Of a stretch of DNA of 64,000 nucleotides, positions 35,200 through 44,739 are shown piece by piece (the stretch's first letter is position 1; each line of letters begins with the position of its first letter). The stretch is from positions 248,001 through 312,000 of the forward strand of contig BLAA01000004.1 in assembly GCA_017312345.1 (NCBI GenBank). Reading direction: 5' to 3'. The position numbers and the translations under genes are program-made. The stretch is from Candidatus Denitrolinea symbiosum (GTDB taxonomy: Bacteria > Chloroflexota > Anaerolineae > Anaerolineales > Villigracilaceae). Under the pieces are notes generated by a model that worked only from the letters and a program-made list of their open reading frames with translations, searched no databases and was not told the DNA's origin.

Positions 35200-36186
35200 T
35201 TACTCCCCTTCTTCCTTCGGCTTTCCGACGATCTTATCCACCTGCGCCATCACGTCCTCGGTCAATTTCGGCAGGACTTCGAGCGCTTTCATGTTCTCGC
35301 TCACCTGCTCGGGACGGCTCGCGCCCGTGATGACCGTGCTGACGTTGGGATTCTTCGCGCACCAGGCGATGGCGAACTGCGCCAGCGTGCAGTCCAACTC
35401 TTTGGCGATCTTTGCCAGTTTCTTTACTTTAGCGAGGTTTTCCGGGTCGGTCAGTTTGTCCTTGAGCCAGCCATAGCCTTTCAACGCGCCGCGGCTGTCG
35501 GCGGGGATGCCGTTCTGGTATTTGCCCGTCAACAGTCCCGAAGCCAGCGGACTCCAGGTCGTCGTCCCGAGGCCGATGTCTTCGTAGAGACGCGCGTATT
35601 CTTTTTCCACGCGCTCGCGGTGGAAGAGATTGTATTCGGGCTGTTCCATGGTCGGCCTGTGCCAGCCGTATTTGTCGCAGACGTCCCACGCGGCGCGGAT
35701 CTCGTCCGCGCTCCACTCGGAGACGCCCCAGTACATGGCGCGTCCCGACGCGACGATATCCTGCATCGCCCGCGCCGTCTCTTCGACGGGGGTGTTTTTG
35801 TCGGGGCGGTGACAAAAGACGAGGTCCACGTAGTCCAGCCCAAGTCGGCGGAGGGAACCGTCAATCGCCTCGAGCAGGCGTTTGCGGTTCAGCGTGTTCC
35901 GTTCGTTGGGGCCGTCGTGCAGTCCCCAGAAAAATTTCGTCGAGACGAGGTAACTGCCGCGCCGCCAGCCGAGTCTTTTCAGCGCCGCGCCCATCACTTC
36001 CTCGGACTTCCCGCCCGCGTAAACTTCCGCGTTGTCGAAGAAGTTGACGCCCGCCTCGTACGCGATCCGCATCATCTCCGCCGCAGAATCGATCTGCACC
36101 TGGTTGTGAAACGTGACCCACGACCCGAAAGACAGCGCGCTGACTTTAATGCCAGCCCTTCCCAAACGGCGATATTCCATTTTCAT
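35200..36186 (-). CDS. Aldo/keto reductase (Kv-beta-like)
   Basis: NADPH-dependent oxidoreductase of 328 residues with the catalytic tetrad region [15 protein letters not shown] (Asp, Tyr), STKFFWG (Lys) and [12 protein letters not shown] (His). The length and C-terminal [17 protein letters not shown] place it with the potassium-channel beta-subunit-like group. A second ATG two codons in (36180) is possible. Confidence 0.9.
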   Translation of the reverse strand: MKMEYRRLGRAGIKVSALSFGSWVTFHNQVQIDSAAEMMRIAYEAGVNFFDNAEVYAGGKSEEVMGAALKRLGWRRGSYLVSTKFFWGLHDGPNERNTLNRKRLLEAIDGSLRRLGLDYVDLVFCHRPDKNTPVEETARAMQDIVASGRAMYWGVSEWSADEIRAAWDVCDKYGWHRPTMEQPEYNLFHRERVEKEYARLYEDIGLGTTTWSPLASGLLTGKYQNGIPADSRGALKGYGWLKDKLTDPENLAKVKKLAKIAKELDCTLAQFAIAWCAKNPNVSTVITGASRPEQVSENMKALEVLPKLTEDVMAQVDKIVGKPKEEGE

Positions 36187-36384
36187 CTTCGATTCCTTTG
36201 TGAACCTGATTTTTTACGATTATACCCGACGGGTCGCTTTGATTTCATTGCGGAAAGTCGGGCGGGACGCGTCAATCCCGCCGTCCCGTTGAATCTCGCG
36301 GGGGATTCTACGGCGCTTTCCGTGACCGCGCCATGTCGAAACCGGAAAGGGTTATCGGGTAAAATCAAGGCGAGGAAATGCGCC

Positions 36385-37653
36385 ATGCAAAAATTTGTCG
36401 GTTATCGCTGTTCATTGTGTGGACAAGAATACCTGCCCGGCCAGGTGACTTACGCCTGCCCGAGGGACGGGGGCAACCTGAACGTGGAACTGGACTACAA
36501 AGCCATCCAGAAAAAATACCAGCCCGAAGACGTGACCAGCCGCGAAGACTTCTCCCTGTGGCGCTACGAGCCGCTCCTGCCGGTCGGCGCGCCGAAAGGC
36601 GACGCGACCCCGCTTCACCTCGCGGGCTGGACTCCCGTGTTCAAACTGCCCGTCCTTGCCGAAGAATTGGGACTGAAACATCTCTGGCTCAAAGACGAGT
36701 CCCGCAATCCCTCCGCCTCGTTCAAGGACCGCGCCTCCGCCATCGTAGTGGCGCGGGCGCGCGAGATCGAAGCCGAAGTGATCGTGACCGCCTCCACCGG
36801 CAACGCGGGCGCGGCGCTCGCCTGCATGTCCGCCGCGGTCGGACAGAAAGCCGTCATCCTCGCGCCCAAATCCGCGCCGCCCGCGAAGGTGGCGCAGCTG
36901 CTCGTCTTCGGGGCGAAAGTGATTCTCGTGGACGGTTCCTACGACGACGCCTTCGACCTCGCCGTCAAAGCCGCGAACGAGTTCGGCTGGTACTGTCGGA
37001 ACACGGGCTACAATCCGTTTACCGCAGAGGGGAAGAAGACCGCCGCCTTCGAAATCTGGGAGTGGTGGCTGGAGGCGCATCGCGACTGGCACAAGAAGGA
37101 CCATCCGCTCGACAACCATTCGCCGCTGACCATCTTCGTATCCGTGGGCGACGGGAACATCATCTCCGGCATCCACAAGGGCTTCAAAGACCTGCACAAA
37201 CTCGGCTGGATTCCCAACCTGCCGCGCATCGTCGGCGTGCAGGCGGAAGGCTCCGCCGCCATCGCCAACGCCTTCCGCGATGGGACGGAGACCATCGTCC
37301 CCGTCTCCGCTTCGACCATCGCCGACAGCATCTCGGTGGACCTGCCGCGGGACGGCGTGCGCGCCGTCCGCGCGGCGCGCGAGACGGGCGGCGCGTACGT
37401 CGTCGTCTCGGACGAGGAGATCGTCCGCGCCATCGCGAAACTCGGACGGGTGGGCGTCTTTGCCGAACCGGCCGGGGCGGCGGCCTACGCCGGGGTGGAG
37501 CGCGCGGCCGCGTCGGGTCTGACGCGCAGCGACGATCCCGTGCTGGTCCTGAACACCGGCAGCGGCCTCAAAGACGTCCGCGCCGCCATGCGCGCCGTCG
37601 CCGAGGCCCCCGTCATCGCGCCCACGCTGGAGGCGTTGAGGCAGATCGCATGA
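36385..37653 (+). CDS. thrC: Threonine synthase
   Basis: PLP enzyme forming threonine from O-phosphohomoserine. The 422-residue protein begins with a zinc-ribbon-like pair (CSLCGQ and CPRDGG), then the PLP lysine in NPSASFKDRAS, the substrate loop ASTGNAGAALA and the C-terminal phosphate-binding VLNTGSGLKD. The start follows GAGGAAA; the frame is open far upstream but that part is antisense to other genes. It overlaps the next gene by four bases. Confidence 0.9.
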   Translation: MQKFVGYRCSLCGQEYLPGQVTYACPRDGGNLNVELDYKAIQKKYQPEDVTSREDFSLWRYEPLLPVGAPKGDATPLHLAGWTPVFKLPVLAEELGLKHLWLKDESRNPSASFKDRASAIVVARAREIEAEVIVTASTGNAGAALACMSAAVGQKAVILAPKSAPPAKVAQLLVFGAKVILVDGSYDDAFDLAVKAANEFGWYCRNTGYNPFTAEGKKTAAFEIWEWWLEAHRDWHKKDHPLDNHSPLTIFVSVGDGNIISGIHKGFKDLHKLGWIPNLPRIVGVQAEGSAAIANAFRDGTETIVPVSASTIADSISVDLPRDGVRAVRAARETGGAYVVVSDEEIVRAIAKLGRVGVFAEPAGAAAYAGVERAAASGLTRSDDPVLVLNTGSGLKDVRAAMRAVAEAPVIAPTLEALRQIA

Positions 37654-38840
37654 AAAACCGCTGGCCTCCCGCGACGCGCTACTTTGTGACCGCGCTGATC
37701 CTGATCGTCCTCGTCTTTGTCGGGTGGCAGGCGCGCGAACTCTTCAAGCCCCTCATCACGGCGGGACTGATCGCGTACATTCTCTACCCGCTGGTGGAAT
37801 TGTCCCGCCGCCGTTTCAAGTTAAGTCAGGCCGCGGCCTCGCGCCTCGTCTTTTTCTTCGGCCTGGCGTTGATCGTCGCCCTCCCGGTCTCTCTCCTGCC
37901 CATGCTGACCCGCGAAGTGAACGAAGTGATCGGCGACCTCTTCAGGATCATTGACGACGTGGAAGCGCTGCTGGCAAAACCGATCGCGGTCGCCGGTCTG
38001 CAATTCCACTTCAACGACTTGATCCCGGCCCTGCGCGATTCGCTTTCGGCGGTGGTCCAGTTCCTGCCGGAGAACGCCTTCAAAGTGATCGAAACCACCT
38101 CGCGGGGAATGCTCTGGTCGCTGGTGATCGTGGTCAGCGTCTACTATTTTATGACCGATTGGGACCGCCTGCGCGACTGGCTCATCGGCCTCGCTCCGTC
38201 CGATTACCAGCACGACATCTGGCGCCTGTACCGCAAGATCAAAACCGTGTGGATGAATTATCTGCGCGGGCAGTTGACCTTAATGATCATCGTGGCCGTC
38301 GTCTTTAGCGTAATTTGGAGCGCCATCGGCCTGCCCGGCGCGCTCCTGCTGGGAATCCTGGCGGGCCTCTTCAGCCTCATTCCCGACGTGGGTCCCTTTG
38401 CCGCCACCGCGCTGGCCCTCGCCGTCGCGCTGCTCGAAGGCTCCAACTTTGCGTGGATGCCGCAAAACCACCTCGTCTTTGCGCTGATCGTCGCGGGCCT
38501 TTATGTGGTCCTCATCAACGTAAAAAACATCTGGCTGCGCCCGCTCATCTACGGACGCAGCGTCCACATGCACGAGGGCGTCATATTCGTCGCCATCATC
38601 GCGGCCGTCATCTTTACGGGGATCATCGGCGCCTTCATCATCGTCCCTGTGCTGGCCTCGCTGGGCGTGATCGGACGGTACCTCCACGCGCGGCTGATGG
38701 GATTGCCCGCCTTCGAAGACGAAGAACCCGTCGCCTCTCCCGCCGACCCGCCGCCGGGCGCGGCCTCCCCGGCCGAATCCTCCCCCTCGGCGGACTCCGC
38801 CCCGGACGTCCGCGCGGAAACGTTGACCCCATCCGACTGA
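37650..38840 (+). CDS. AI-2E family (PerM-like) membrane protein
   Basis: Polytopic membrane protein of 396 residues with paired N-terminal helices, a large exposed loop and a hydrophobic C-terminal half containing LGILAGLFSLIPDVGPF, which is typical of the AI-2E/PerM transporter family. Named members differ in substrate, so autoinducer export should not be assumed. The last 45 residues are a Pro/Ser/Ala-rich tail. Overlaps thrC. Confidence 0.88.
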   Translation: MKNRWPPATRYFVTALILIVLVFVGWQARELFKPLITAGLIAYILYPLVELSRRRFKLSQAAASRLVFFFGLALIVALPVSLLPMLTREVNEVIGDLFRIIDDVEALLAKPIAVAGLQFHFNDLIPALRDSLSAVVQFLPENAFKVIETTSRGMLWSLVIVVSVYYFMTDWDRLRDWLIGLAPSDYQHDIWRLYRKIKTVWMNYLRGQLTLMIIVAVVFSVIWSAIGLPGALLLGILAGLFSLIPDVGPFAATALALAVALLEGSNFAWMPQNHLVFALIVAGLYVVLINVKNIWLRPLIYGRSVHMHEGVIFVAIIAAVIFTGIIGAFIIVPVLASLGVIGRYLHARLMGLPAFEDEEPVASPADPPPGAASPAESSPSADSAPDVRAETLTPSD

Positions 38841-38868
38841 AACTCAAACCGCCTGGAATGACCATCCC

Positions 38869-39801
38869 ATGAAAATCACCTACTCGATCGTCGCCCCCAT
38901 CTACAACGAAATCGAAAACCTTCCCGAGCTTCACCGCCGCGTCGCAGAGACGATGGACGCGCTGGGCGAACCCTGGGAACTGCTTCTCGTGGACGACGGC
39001 TCCACCGACGGCTCGACCGACAGGATCCGCGCGCTGGCCGCGTCCGACGAACGCGTCCGCCCCGTCATCTTTGCGCGCAACTTCGGCCATCAGGTCGCCA
39101 TCACCGCCGGCTGGGACTACGCCCGCGGCGAGGCGATCGTCATCATCGACGCCGACTTGCAGGACCCGCCCGAGATCATTCCTGAACTGGCGAAGAAATG
39201 GCGCGAGGGCTACGAGGTGGTGTACGCTGTCCGCGCCGAGCGCGAGGGCGAATCCTGGTTTAAGAAGGCCACCGCCGCCATGTTCTATCGTCTCATCCGC
39301 TGGATCACCGACGTCAACATCCCGGTCGACACGGGAGATTTTCGCCTGATGGACCGCAAGGTGGTGGACGTGCTCAAGCAGATGAAGGAACGCCACCGCT
39401 TCCCGCGCGGGATGTCGGCCTGGGTGGGTTTCAGACAGATCGGCGTGGAATACAAGCGCGCCGCCCGTCTCGCGGGCGTGACGAAATATCCGTTCCGCAA
39501 AATGTTGAAACTCGCGCTGAACGCCATCACCAGTTTTTCCTATTTCCCCCTGCAGGTAGCCACGTTCTTTGGATTCATTTCCGCGGGCGTCGCCATTCTC
39601 GCGATTCCCGTTGTGGCTATCCTGCGGATGACGGGTTCGCATTTCTTCGAGGGGCAGACCACCACGCTCATTTCGGTCCTCTTTCTTGGCGGGGTGCAAT
39701 TGATCTCGCTTGGCATCCTGGGGGAATATCTCGGCAGGTTGTACGATGAAGCCAAGAGCAGGCCGCTCTATATCGTCCGCGAAGCGCCGAAAGATCGTTG
39801 A
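38869..39801 (+). CDS. Family 2 glycosyltransferase (polyprenyl-phosphate type)
   Basis: Membrane glycosyltransferase of 310 residues. The GT-A domain shows VAPIYNEIENLPEL, LVDDGSTDGS and IIDADLQDPPE (DxD), and two C-terminal transmembrane helices follow (about 227-290). This architecture matches GtrB/DPM1-like enzymes that put a sugar on undecaprenyl phosphate. Follows the AI-2E gene by 28 bases. Confidence 0.92.
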   Translation: MKITYSIVAPIYNEIENLPELHRRVAETMDALGEPWELLLVDDGSTDGSTDRIRALAASDERVRPVIFARNFGHQVAITAGWDYARGEAIVIIDADLQDPPEIIPELAKKWREGYEVVYAVRAEREGESWFKKATAAMFYRLIRWITDVNIPVDTGDFRLMDRKVVDVLKQMKERHRFPRGMSAWVGFRQIGVEYKRAARLAGVTKYPFRKMLKLALNAITSFSYFPLQVATFFGFISAGVAILAIPVVAILRMTGSHFFEGQTTTLISVLFLGGVQLISLGILGEYLGRLYDEAKSRPLYIVREAPKDR

Positions 39802-39822
39802 ATCCAGAATCGTTTTTATTTT

Positions 39823-39844
39823 GAATGCCCGTTCTCGGGCATTC
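39823..39844 (+). terminator. Hairpin after the glycosyltransferase gene
   Basis: A nine-base-pair stem, gaatgcccg with cgggcattc, and a four-base loop lie 20 bases after the stop. The T-tract is weak. Confidence 0.5.
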
Positions 39845-39972
39845 GTGTCTTAAAGCAGGCGCAAATTGTCGGTTGACGCGCCAACCTTAAAATTTAAGAT
39901 TGGACTTGCTTTGGACGTTTTCAGCGCATTGGTTCAATGTAATAATTTAAGGTAATTGATAAGTGCAAAAAC

Positions 39973-40000
39973 TTGTCAACGCGGCGAAATATGGAATAAT
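39973..40000 (+). promoter_or_regulatory. Candidate promoter for the ATP-grasp gene
   Basis: TTGTCA and AATAAT are separated by 16 bases, 33 bases before the chosen start. A second candidate, TTGACG-16-TAAGAT, lies at 39873-39900. The 230-base gap holds no gene. Confidence 0.45.
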
Positions 40001-40033
40001 ATCGTTAATAAATTTTCTTTGCTGCGAGGCTTC

Positions 40034-41038
40034 ATGCGTGTCTGCGTCTTGTCTGATGAAAACTTTGGGAATTACGACCCTCGGGAACTTCTACAAAATC
40101 ACGAATGGAAAATGTACAACGTCAAACGCCCCGCGTTCGACTTCATCCGCGATATTGCCCAACGGGAAGAATACGACGTTTATTTAAACCTGTGCGACGG
40201 CGCGGCCGACGAGGACCGTCCGGGCATCGACGTGCCGCAGGCGCTCGAAGCGTTGAATCTGCCCTTCACCGGCGCGGACAGCGTTTTCTACGCGCCCACG
40301 CGCGAACAGACCCAGGTCGCCGCGCAGCGCAGGGGCATCGGTTTTCCGCGCGGTTTGGAGGCGCGTCAGGGCGAGCCGGTGGAAGAGATGGTCGAGCGCG
40401 CCGGCTTGAAATTCCCCCTGATCGTCAAACATTACGAAAGTTATGCCAGCGTGGGCATGACGAAGGAATCGCGCGTCGAGACCATGCAGCAACTGCGGAC
40501 GCGCTTCGATCTCATGTGCGGGCAATACGGCGGCGCGCGCATTGAGGAATTTGTGGACGGGCGCGAGTTCACCATCCTGATCGCGGACAACCCCGACAAC
40601 CTGGACGAGCCGTACGTCTACGATCCGCTGGAGATCATCTTTCCCGAGGGCGAGACCTTCAAACACTGGGCCATGAAATTCAATCTCGATGTGGACATGG
40701 ACCTGTGGTCGGTTGAAGATCCCGCCCTGGCGAAGCGCCTGAAGACGCTGGTGAAGAAGATCTATCTCGCGCTGGGAGGCGTCGGCTACGGCCGCGCGGA
40801 TATTCGCATGAACGCCGAGGGCGAACTCTTTTTGCTGGAACTCAACCCCAACCCCAGCGTCTTGAACGTCGGCGACGATAAGGCTTCCGCCGATTACATG
40901 ATGGAAGACGACCCTGGCGGCGTGGAAGGTTTTCTCGACCGCATTTTCCGCTCTGCCATACTGCGCCGCGAAAAGCGGGCGCTTCCGCCGCAACTTTCCC
41001 GCCGCCGCAAACTCCAGCCTGTGGAAGTCCGCCGCTAG
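40034..41038 (+). CDS. ATP-grasp ligase (D-Ala-D-Ala ligase-like)
   Basis: ATP-grasp protein of 334 residues. NLPFTGADSVFYAPTREQTQ corresponds to the entry of the ATP-grasp fold, FPLIVKHYESYASVGM to the ATP-binding loop, and YGRADIRMNAEGELFLLELN to the metal-binding strand. It resembles D-alanine-D-alanine ligases but the N-terminal domain is atypical, so another carboxylate-amine ligase role is likely. Start chosen at the ATG with GAGG upstream. Confidence 0.78.
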   Translation: MRVCVLSDENFGNYDPRELLQNHEWKMYNVKRPAFDFIRDIAQREEYDVYLNLCDGAADEDRPGIDVPQALEALNLPFTGADSVFYAPTREQTQVAAQRRGIGFPRGLEARQGEPVEEMVERAGLKFPLIVKHYESYASVGMTKESRVETMQQLRTRFDLMCGQYGGARIEEFVDGREFTILIADNPDNLDEPYVYDPLEIIFPEGETFKHWAMKFNLDVDMDLWSVEDPALAKRLKTLVKKIYLALGGVGYGRADIRMNAEGELFLLELNPNPSVLNVGDDKASADYMMEDDPGGVEGFLDRIFRSAILRREKRALPPQLSRRRKLQPVEVRR

Positions 41039-41056
41039 CGCGGGGCCGGTTCCAAC

Positions 41057-41089
41057 AAAAAAGGGACGTTGGCGAAACGTCCCTTTTTG
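41057..41089. terminator. Bidirectional terminator
   Basis: A stem aaaagggacgtt with aacgtccctttt and a short loop separates the ATP-grasp and helicase genes, which converge here. Confidence 0.85.
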
Positions 41090-41096
41090 ATTCCCG

Positions 41097-42353
41097 TCAC
41101 TTCCTCCTGCGCGGCGCGAGACGGTTCTTGCCGTAACTCTTCGGCGTGGGCGCGGGACGCTCGCGGCGCGAATCCGACCGCGGCGCGCCGCGTCCGCCGC
41201 GAGGTCCGGGCGCGGGGCGGGGCGGCGCGGGGACGGCGTAGTCGAATCCCTCCAGCGTCTCGCGCTTGAGCGGCTGTCCCATGATACGCTCCAGTTTGCG
41301 GATCAAGTCCTCGTCTTCGCTGGTGACGAAAGTGAAGGCGTCGCCGGTTTTCTGGGCGCGCCCGGTGCGGCCGATGCGGTGGATGTAGGCGTCGGCGGTG
41401 TCGGGCATGTCGTAGTTGATGACGTGCGAGATGTTTTCCACGTCGAGGCCGCGCGCCGCGATGTCGGTGGCGACCATGATGTCGTGTATGCCTTCCTTGA
41501 AGCCTCGGAGCGCGGCCTGGCGTTGTCCCTGCGTGCGGTCGCTGTGCAGGCTGGTTGCCTTGTAACCTGCCCGCCTGATCTGTTGCTGCAATTTTTCCGC
41601 GCGGCGGCGCGTGCGCGTGAAGACCAGCACGGAGTTGGCGTCTATGCGTTTGAGCAGTTCGATCAGCAGCGGGGATTTTAAATGCGGCGGCACGGGATAG
41701 AGCGCGTGGCTGACGGTGTACGCGGGGCGGCTGAGGCCCATCGCGATGCGCTGCGGATGTTTGAGCGACTGCGCCGCCAGCTGCTCCACTTCGAGCGGGA
41801 AGGTGGCGGAGAAAAGCATCGTCTGGCGCTGCGCCGGCACGGCCGCGATGATGCGCCGGACGTCGGGCAGGAAGCCCATGTCGAACATGCGGTCGCCTTC
41901 GTCGAGGACGAGGATTTCGATCCGGTTCATCTTCGCGTGTCCCTGCGCGATCAAGTCGAGCAGGCGGCCCGGACAGGCGACGAGGATCTCCACGCCGTTT
42001 CGCAGCGCCTGGATCTGGGGAGCGGCCCCGACTCCGCCGTAGATGGTCGCGCTCCTCAGCCGCGTCCCGGTCGCGAGGACGCGGATCACGTCGTGGATCT
42101 GGTCGGCCAGTTCGCGCGTCGGCGTGACGATGAGGGCGCGCGCCGCGTTGCGCGGTCCTTCGAGCAGTTTGTTGAGAATGGGGAGGACGAACGCGGCGGT
42201 CTTGCCGGTCCCGGTCTGCGCGGTGCCGATGATGTCGCGTCCGCGCAGGGCGGCCGGGATGGCCGCTTCCTGGATCGGCGTGGCGGTTTCGTAGCCCGCC
42301 TTTTTGATCCCGGCCAGCAGGCGGGAATCGAGATTGAATTGCGTGAAGTTCAC
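41097..42353 (-). CDS. DEAD-box-family RNA helicase (DEGD variant)
   Basis: RNA helicase of 418 residues. Q motif, motif I (AQTGTGKTAAF), PTRELA, SAT and IHRIGRTGRA are all present; motif II reads DEGD instead of DEAD. The C-terminal tail is Arg/Gly/Pro-rich, typical of RNA-binding extensions in RhlE-like proteins. I chose the GTG at 42351-42353, with AGGA upstream and the usual FTQFNLDSRLL beginning; a 45-residue extension upstream is improbable. Confidence 0.9.
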   Translation of the reverse strand: MNFTQFNLDSRLLAGIKKAGYETATPIQEAAIPAALRGRDIIGTAQTGTGKTAAFVLPILNKLLEGPRNAARALIVTPTRELADQIHDVIRVLATGTRLRSATIYGGVGAAPQIQALRNGVEILVACPGRLLDLIAQGHAKMNRIEILVLDEGDRMFDMGFLPDVRRIIAAVPAQRQTMLFSATFPLEVEQLAAQSLKHPQRIAMGLSRPAYTVSHALYPVPPHLKSPLLIELLKRIDANSVLVFTRTRRRAEKLQQQIRRAGYKATSLHSDRTQGQRQAALRGFKEGIHDIMVATDIAARGLDVENISHVINYDMPDTADAYIHRIGRTGRAQKTGDAFTFVTSEDEDLIRKLERIMGQPLKRETLEGFDYAVPAPPRPAPGPRGGRGAPRSDSRRERPAPTPKSYGKNRLAPRRRK

Positions 42354-42456
42354 CTTGTTCCTGTTCTTCAGAAGTCGAGCATTGCCTGCACTTGAGATTT
42401 CCCTCAAACGAAAACAGCGGAAGACTGCTGATATGACGACGGTAATTGTGACGGGA

Positions 42457-43026
42457 TTATACCGCAACCGCCCGATGCGCGCACCCATCCCAGATCTCCT
42501 GCGGGAAGACGATGACGTTCGCTCCCGGCAGTCGTTCCATTTCCATGCCCGTGTTCAAGTTGATGCCGACGCGCTGATAGGCCTTGTACGCCAGTTGACT
42601 GCAATAGAACGCCTCTTCGGTTTCGGGATTTAGGAAATTGAGGTTGTACGACTTGCCCAGTTGGGACAGGCAATACTGCGCCACGGTCTGCCGCGCGAGA
42701 CGCTCGTCCTCCTCGGAGAATTCCAACCCGTCGAGGGGATAGGCCGCGCCGTAGAACGTGTCCACCAGCAGGCCGCGTTCGGGCATGACGTGTTCGGGAC
42801 GCCAGACGCCGTTGTGGACTTCGAACGTCACGACGCCCTTCGCGCCCGATTCGATGCAGCGTCCTTCGGGACCGAGATAGACGGCAATGTGGTCCACGTC
42901 GCCGGGGACGAGCCGTCCGATCAGCCGCCAGAATTCGCCGGGCAGGATATCGGGTTTGCCGTTCATCGTGCAGATGATGTCGCCCGTCTGCATGGGGACG
43001 CCGTTAATCTCGTAGGTGTGGATCAT
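42457..43026 (-). CDS. Permuted NlpC/P60 (YiiX-like) cysteine peptidase-fold protein
   Basis: Protein of 189 residues without signal peptide. GDVDHIAVYLG provides the His-containing strand and EEAFYCSQLAYKAY the Cys-containing helix, the order found in permuted papain-like YiiX/YebB proteins. Substrate unknown; some relatives act on amide or thioester bonds. Confidence 0.7.
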   Translation of the reverse strand: MIHTYEINGVPMQTGDIICTMNGKPDILPGEFWRLIGRLVPGDVDHIAVYLGPEGRCIESGAKGVVTFEVHNGVWRPEHVMPERGLLVDTFYGAAYPLDGLEFSEEDERLARQTVAQYCLSQLGKSYNLNFLNPETEEAFYCSQLAYKAYQRVGINLNTGMEMERLPGANVIVFPQEIWDGCAHRAVAV

Positions 43027-43076
43027 CTTTGCTCCGCATTGATTATACGGATCGAACCGCGCTTTGTTTCGGCGGA

Positions 43077-43382
43077 CTACTCCGGCTCCATCGAAAAATG
43101 GAGCGGATAGCCCTCCAGTCCCGCCGCGAAGTGGGCCTTGTTGATGCGTTTTTTGGCCTCGGCCTTCGGCAGGATCTGCACGACCGACATACCGTGACGG
43201 TGCGCGTAGAGCATGATCTCCGCCGCTTCGGGATATCCGAGGAGGAAAACGGAGACGAGGACGCGCGTCACGAAGTCCATCGGCGTCACGTCGTCGTTGT
43301 GGACGAGGACGCGGAAGAGGGGCTCGAGTTCGGTTTGCTGGTCGGCGGGGGTTTCGAGGCCGGGAAAAGCCAGGGTGCTCAT
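43077..43382 (-). CDS. clpS: ATP-dependent Clp protease adaptor ClpS
   Basis: N-end-rule adaptor that delivers substrates to a Clp ATPase. The 101-residue protein has the signature VLVHNDDVTPMDFVTRVL and the conserved AHRHGMSVV segment. The ATG is chosen; an in-frame TTG at 43391 would add three residues. It lies 13 bases after an aldo/keto reductase gene; clpA/clpC is not in view. Confidence 0.92.
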   Translation of the reverse strand: MSTLAFPGLETPADQQTELEPLFRVLVHNDDVTPMDFVTRVLVSVFLLGYPEAAEIMLYAHRHGMSVVQILPKAEAKKRINKAHFAAGLEGYPLHFSMEPE

Positions 43383-43395
43383 GGCGGGCAAAACG

Positions 43396-44214
43396 CTACT
43401 GGAGGTTGGTCAGGCGGCGCATCTCGGACGCCGTGAGGATGATATCGGCGGCGCGGAAGTTTTCCTGGATGTGCTTCAGGTTGAACGACATCGGGATGGT
43501 CGCGACGCGCGGCTGGGAGACGAGCCACGCCAGCGCGATCTGGTGGATGGACGCCTCGTGTTTGGCGGCGATGTTCGCGAGCGTGCGGTTGGACTGCAAC
43601 TTCCCCTGGTCGAGGGGCGAATAGGCGACGAGGAAAATATCGTTTTGCTGGCAATACTCCAACATGCCGTTTTTCACGTAGGAGCGGTCCGTGAGACTGT
43701 AGGGGACCTGGTTGGCGACGATGGGCGTCTCGGCGAATTTCTGCGCCTGTTTGAGCTGCCGCAGGTTGAAATTGCTCACCCCAAGATGTTTGACGCGGCC
43801 GTCGCGTACCAGTTCGTTCAGGGCGCGGAAAGTCGCGTTCATGCTCATGCGGGCGGTCGGCCAGTGGATGAGATAAAGGTCAATGTAGTTCGTGCCGAGG
43901 TTGCGGAGGCTGTTTTCGCAGGCCTCGATCAGCGCCTTGTAACTCAGGTTCTTCGGATGGACTTTGGAAGTAAGGATCACTTCCTCGCGGCGGGTGTACG
44001 TCTCGCGCAGCGCGCGCCCGATCAACTCCTCCGAGCGGCCCTTGGCGTACGCTTCCGCCGTGTCGAAGTGACGGTAGCCCACCGCCAGCGCGGAGTGGAG
44101 CGCGGCCAGCGAACGGTCGTCCCACTCGGGGCGGGGATGGTTCTCGCCGCCGATCTTCCAGGTGCCGAATCCGATCTTGGGGAGGGTCAGGGTGGGGACA
44201 GTTTCGTAAAGCAT
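43396..44214 (-). CDS. Aldo/keto reductase
   Basis: NADPH-dependent reductase of 272 residues, in the shorter 2,5-diketogluconate-reductase-like group. The tetrad is visible in HFDTAEAYAKG (Asp, Tyr), TSKVHPKN (Lys) and YLIHWPTA (His). SFNLKHIQENFRAADIIL near the C-terminus binds the cofactor. It is flanked by clpS and a DinB-like gene in tight array. Confidence 0.92.
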   Translation of the reverse strand: MLYETVPTLTLPKIGFGTWKIGGENHPRPEWDDRSLAALHSALAVGYRHFDTAEAYAKGRSEELIGRALRETYTRREEVILTSKVHPKNLSYKALIEACENSLRNLGTNYIDLYLIHWPTARMSMNATFRALNELVRDGRVKHLGVSNFNLRQLKQAQKFAETPIVANQVPYSLTDRSYVKNGMLEYCQQNDIFLVAYSPLDQGKLQSNRTLANIAAKHEASIHQIALAWLVSQPRVATIPMSFNLKHIQENFRAADIILTASEMRRLTNLQ

Positions 44215-44220
44215 GGCTGA

Positions 44221-44718
44221 TTAATGCGTCTCGGAAACGACCCGGCCGGGCTCTTCCAGCCACTGGCGCAAATGCGCGGCGTGTTCCTCCTCGTGGTCCA
44301 CGAAGATCTCCACAAGGTAGGCCACCGTCCCGAATTCGCCCCAGGGAAAGGTGAGCGGCTGGACGATCTTCTCGTCGGGCAGGTCGCGGATGGCCTGGAT
44401 GGTCAGTTCGTGCGAACGGTCCCATTCGCGGCGGATGTGTTCGTAGTCGAGCGTCTCGCGCGTGGAGACGGTCTGGGCGTTGAAGGCGTCAACGCCGCGC
44501 GTGGCGGGCGTCTTCATCGGGCCGCCTGTGGCATGGGCGCGCAGGGCGTCCAGCACGGCATCGTCCCAGCCGGACATGTGGGCGAGGAACTCCTTCAGTT
44601 TCCAGCCGCGGTAGATCTCCTGGTCGCGGTATTTTTCCGCCTCGGCGACGAGCGTTTTGAGCCGGTTCCGCTGTTTTTCCCAGCGGGCGGCCAGGAACTG
44701 CTTTTCATGGGTCAACAT
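44221..44718 (-). CDS. DinB/maleylpyruvate isomerase-type four-helix protein
   Basis: Protein of 165 residues with the helical DinB-like plan: WKLKEFLAHMSGWDD carries the first metal-ligand histidine, and VDHEEEHAAHLRQWL the last pair. These proteins are often mycothiol- or bacillithiol-dependent transferases or ClbS-like hydrolases; no substrate can be given. Six bases separate it from the reductase gene. Confidence 0.8.
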   Translation of the reverse strand: MLTHEKQFLAARWEKQRNRLKTLVAEAEKYRDQEIYRGWKLKEFLAHMSGWDDAVLDALRAHATGGPMKTPATRGVDAFNAQTVSTRETLDYEHIRREWDRSHELTIQAIRDLPDEKIVQPLTFPWGEFGTVAYLVEIFVDHEEEHAAHLRQWLEEPGRVVSETH

Positions 44719-44739
44719 GGCCGAATTGTACCCCGAAAG

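Noticed and set aside
34591..36384. Long upstream extension of the thrC frame
   Set aside because: It is antisense to the hypothetical, amphi-Trp and aldo/keto reductase genes, and threonine synthase begins normally at 36385 with a ribosome site.
36378..38840. 820-codon frame running through thrC into the AI-2E gene
   Set aside because: Its first half is Arg-rich out-of-frame translation of thrC; only the part from 37650 is real.
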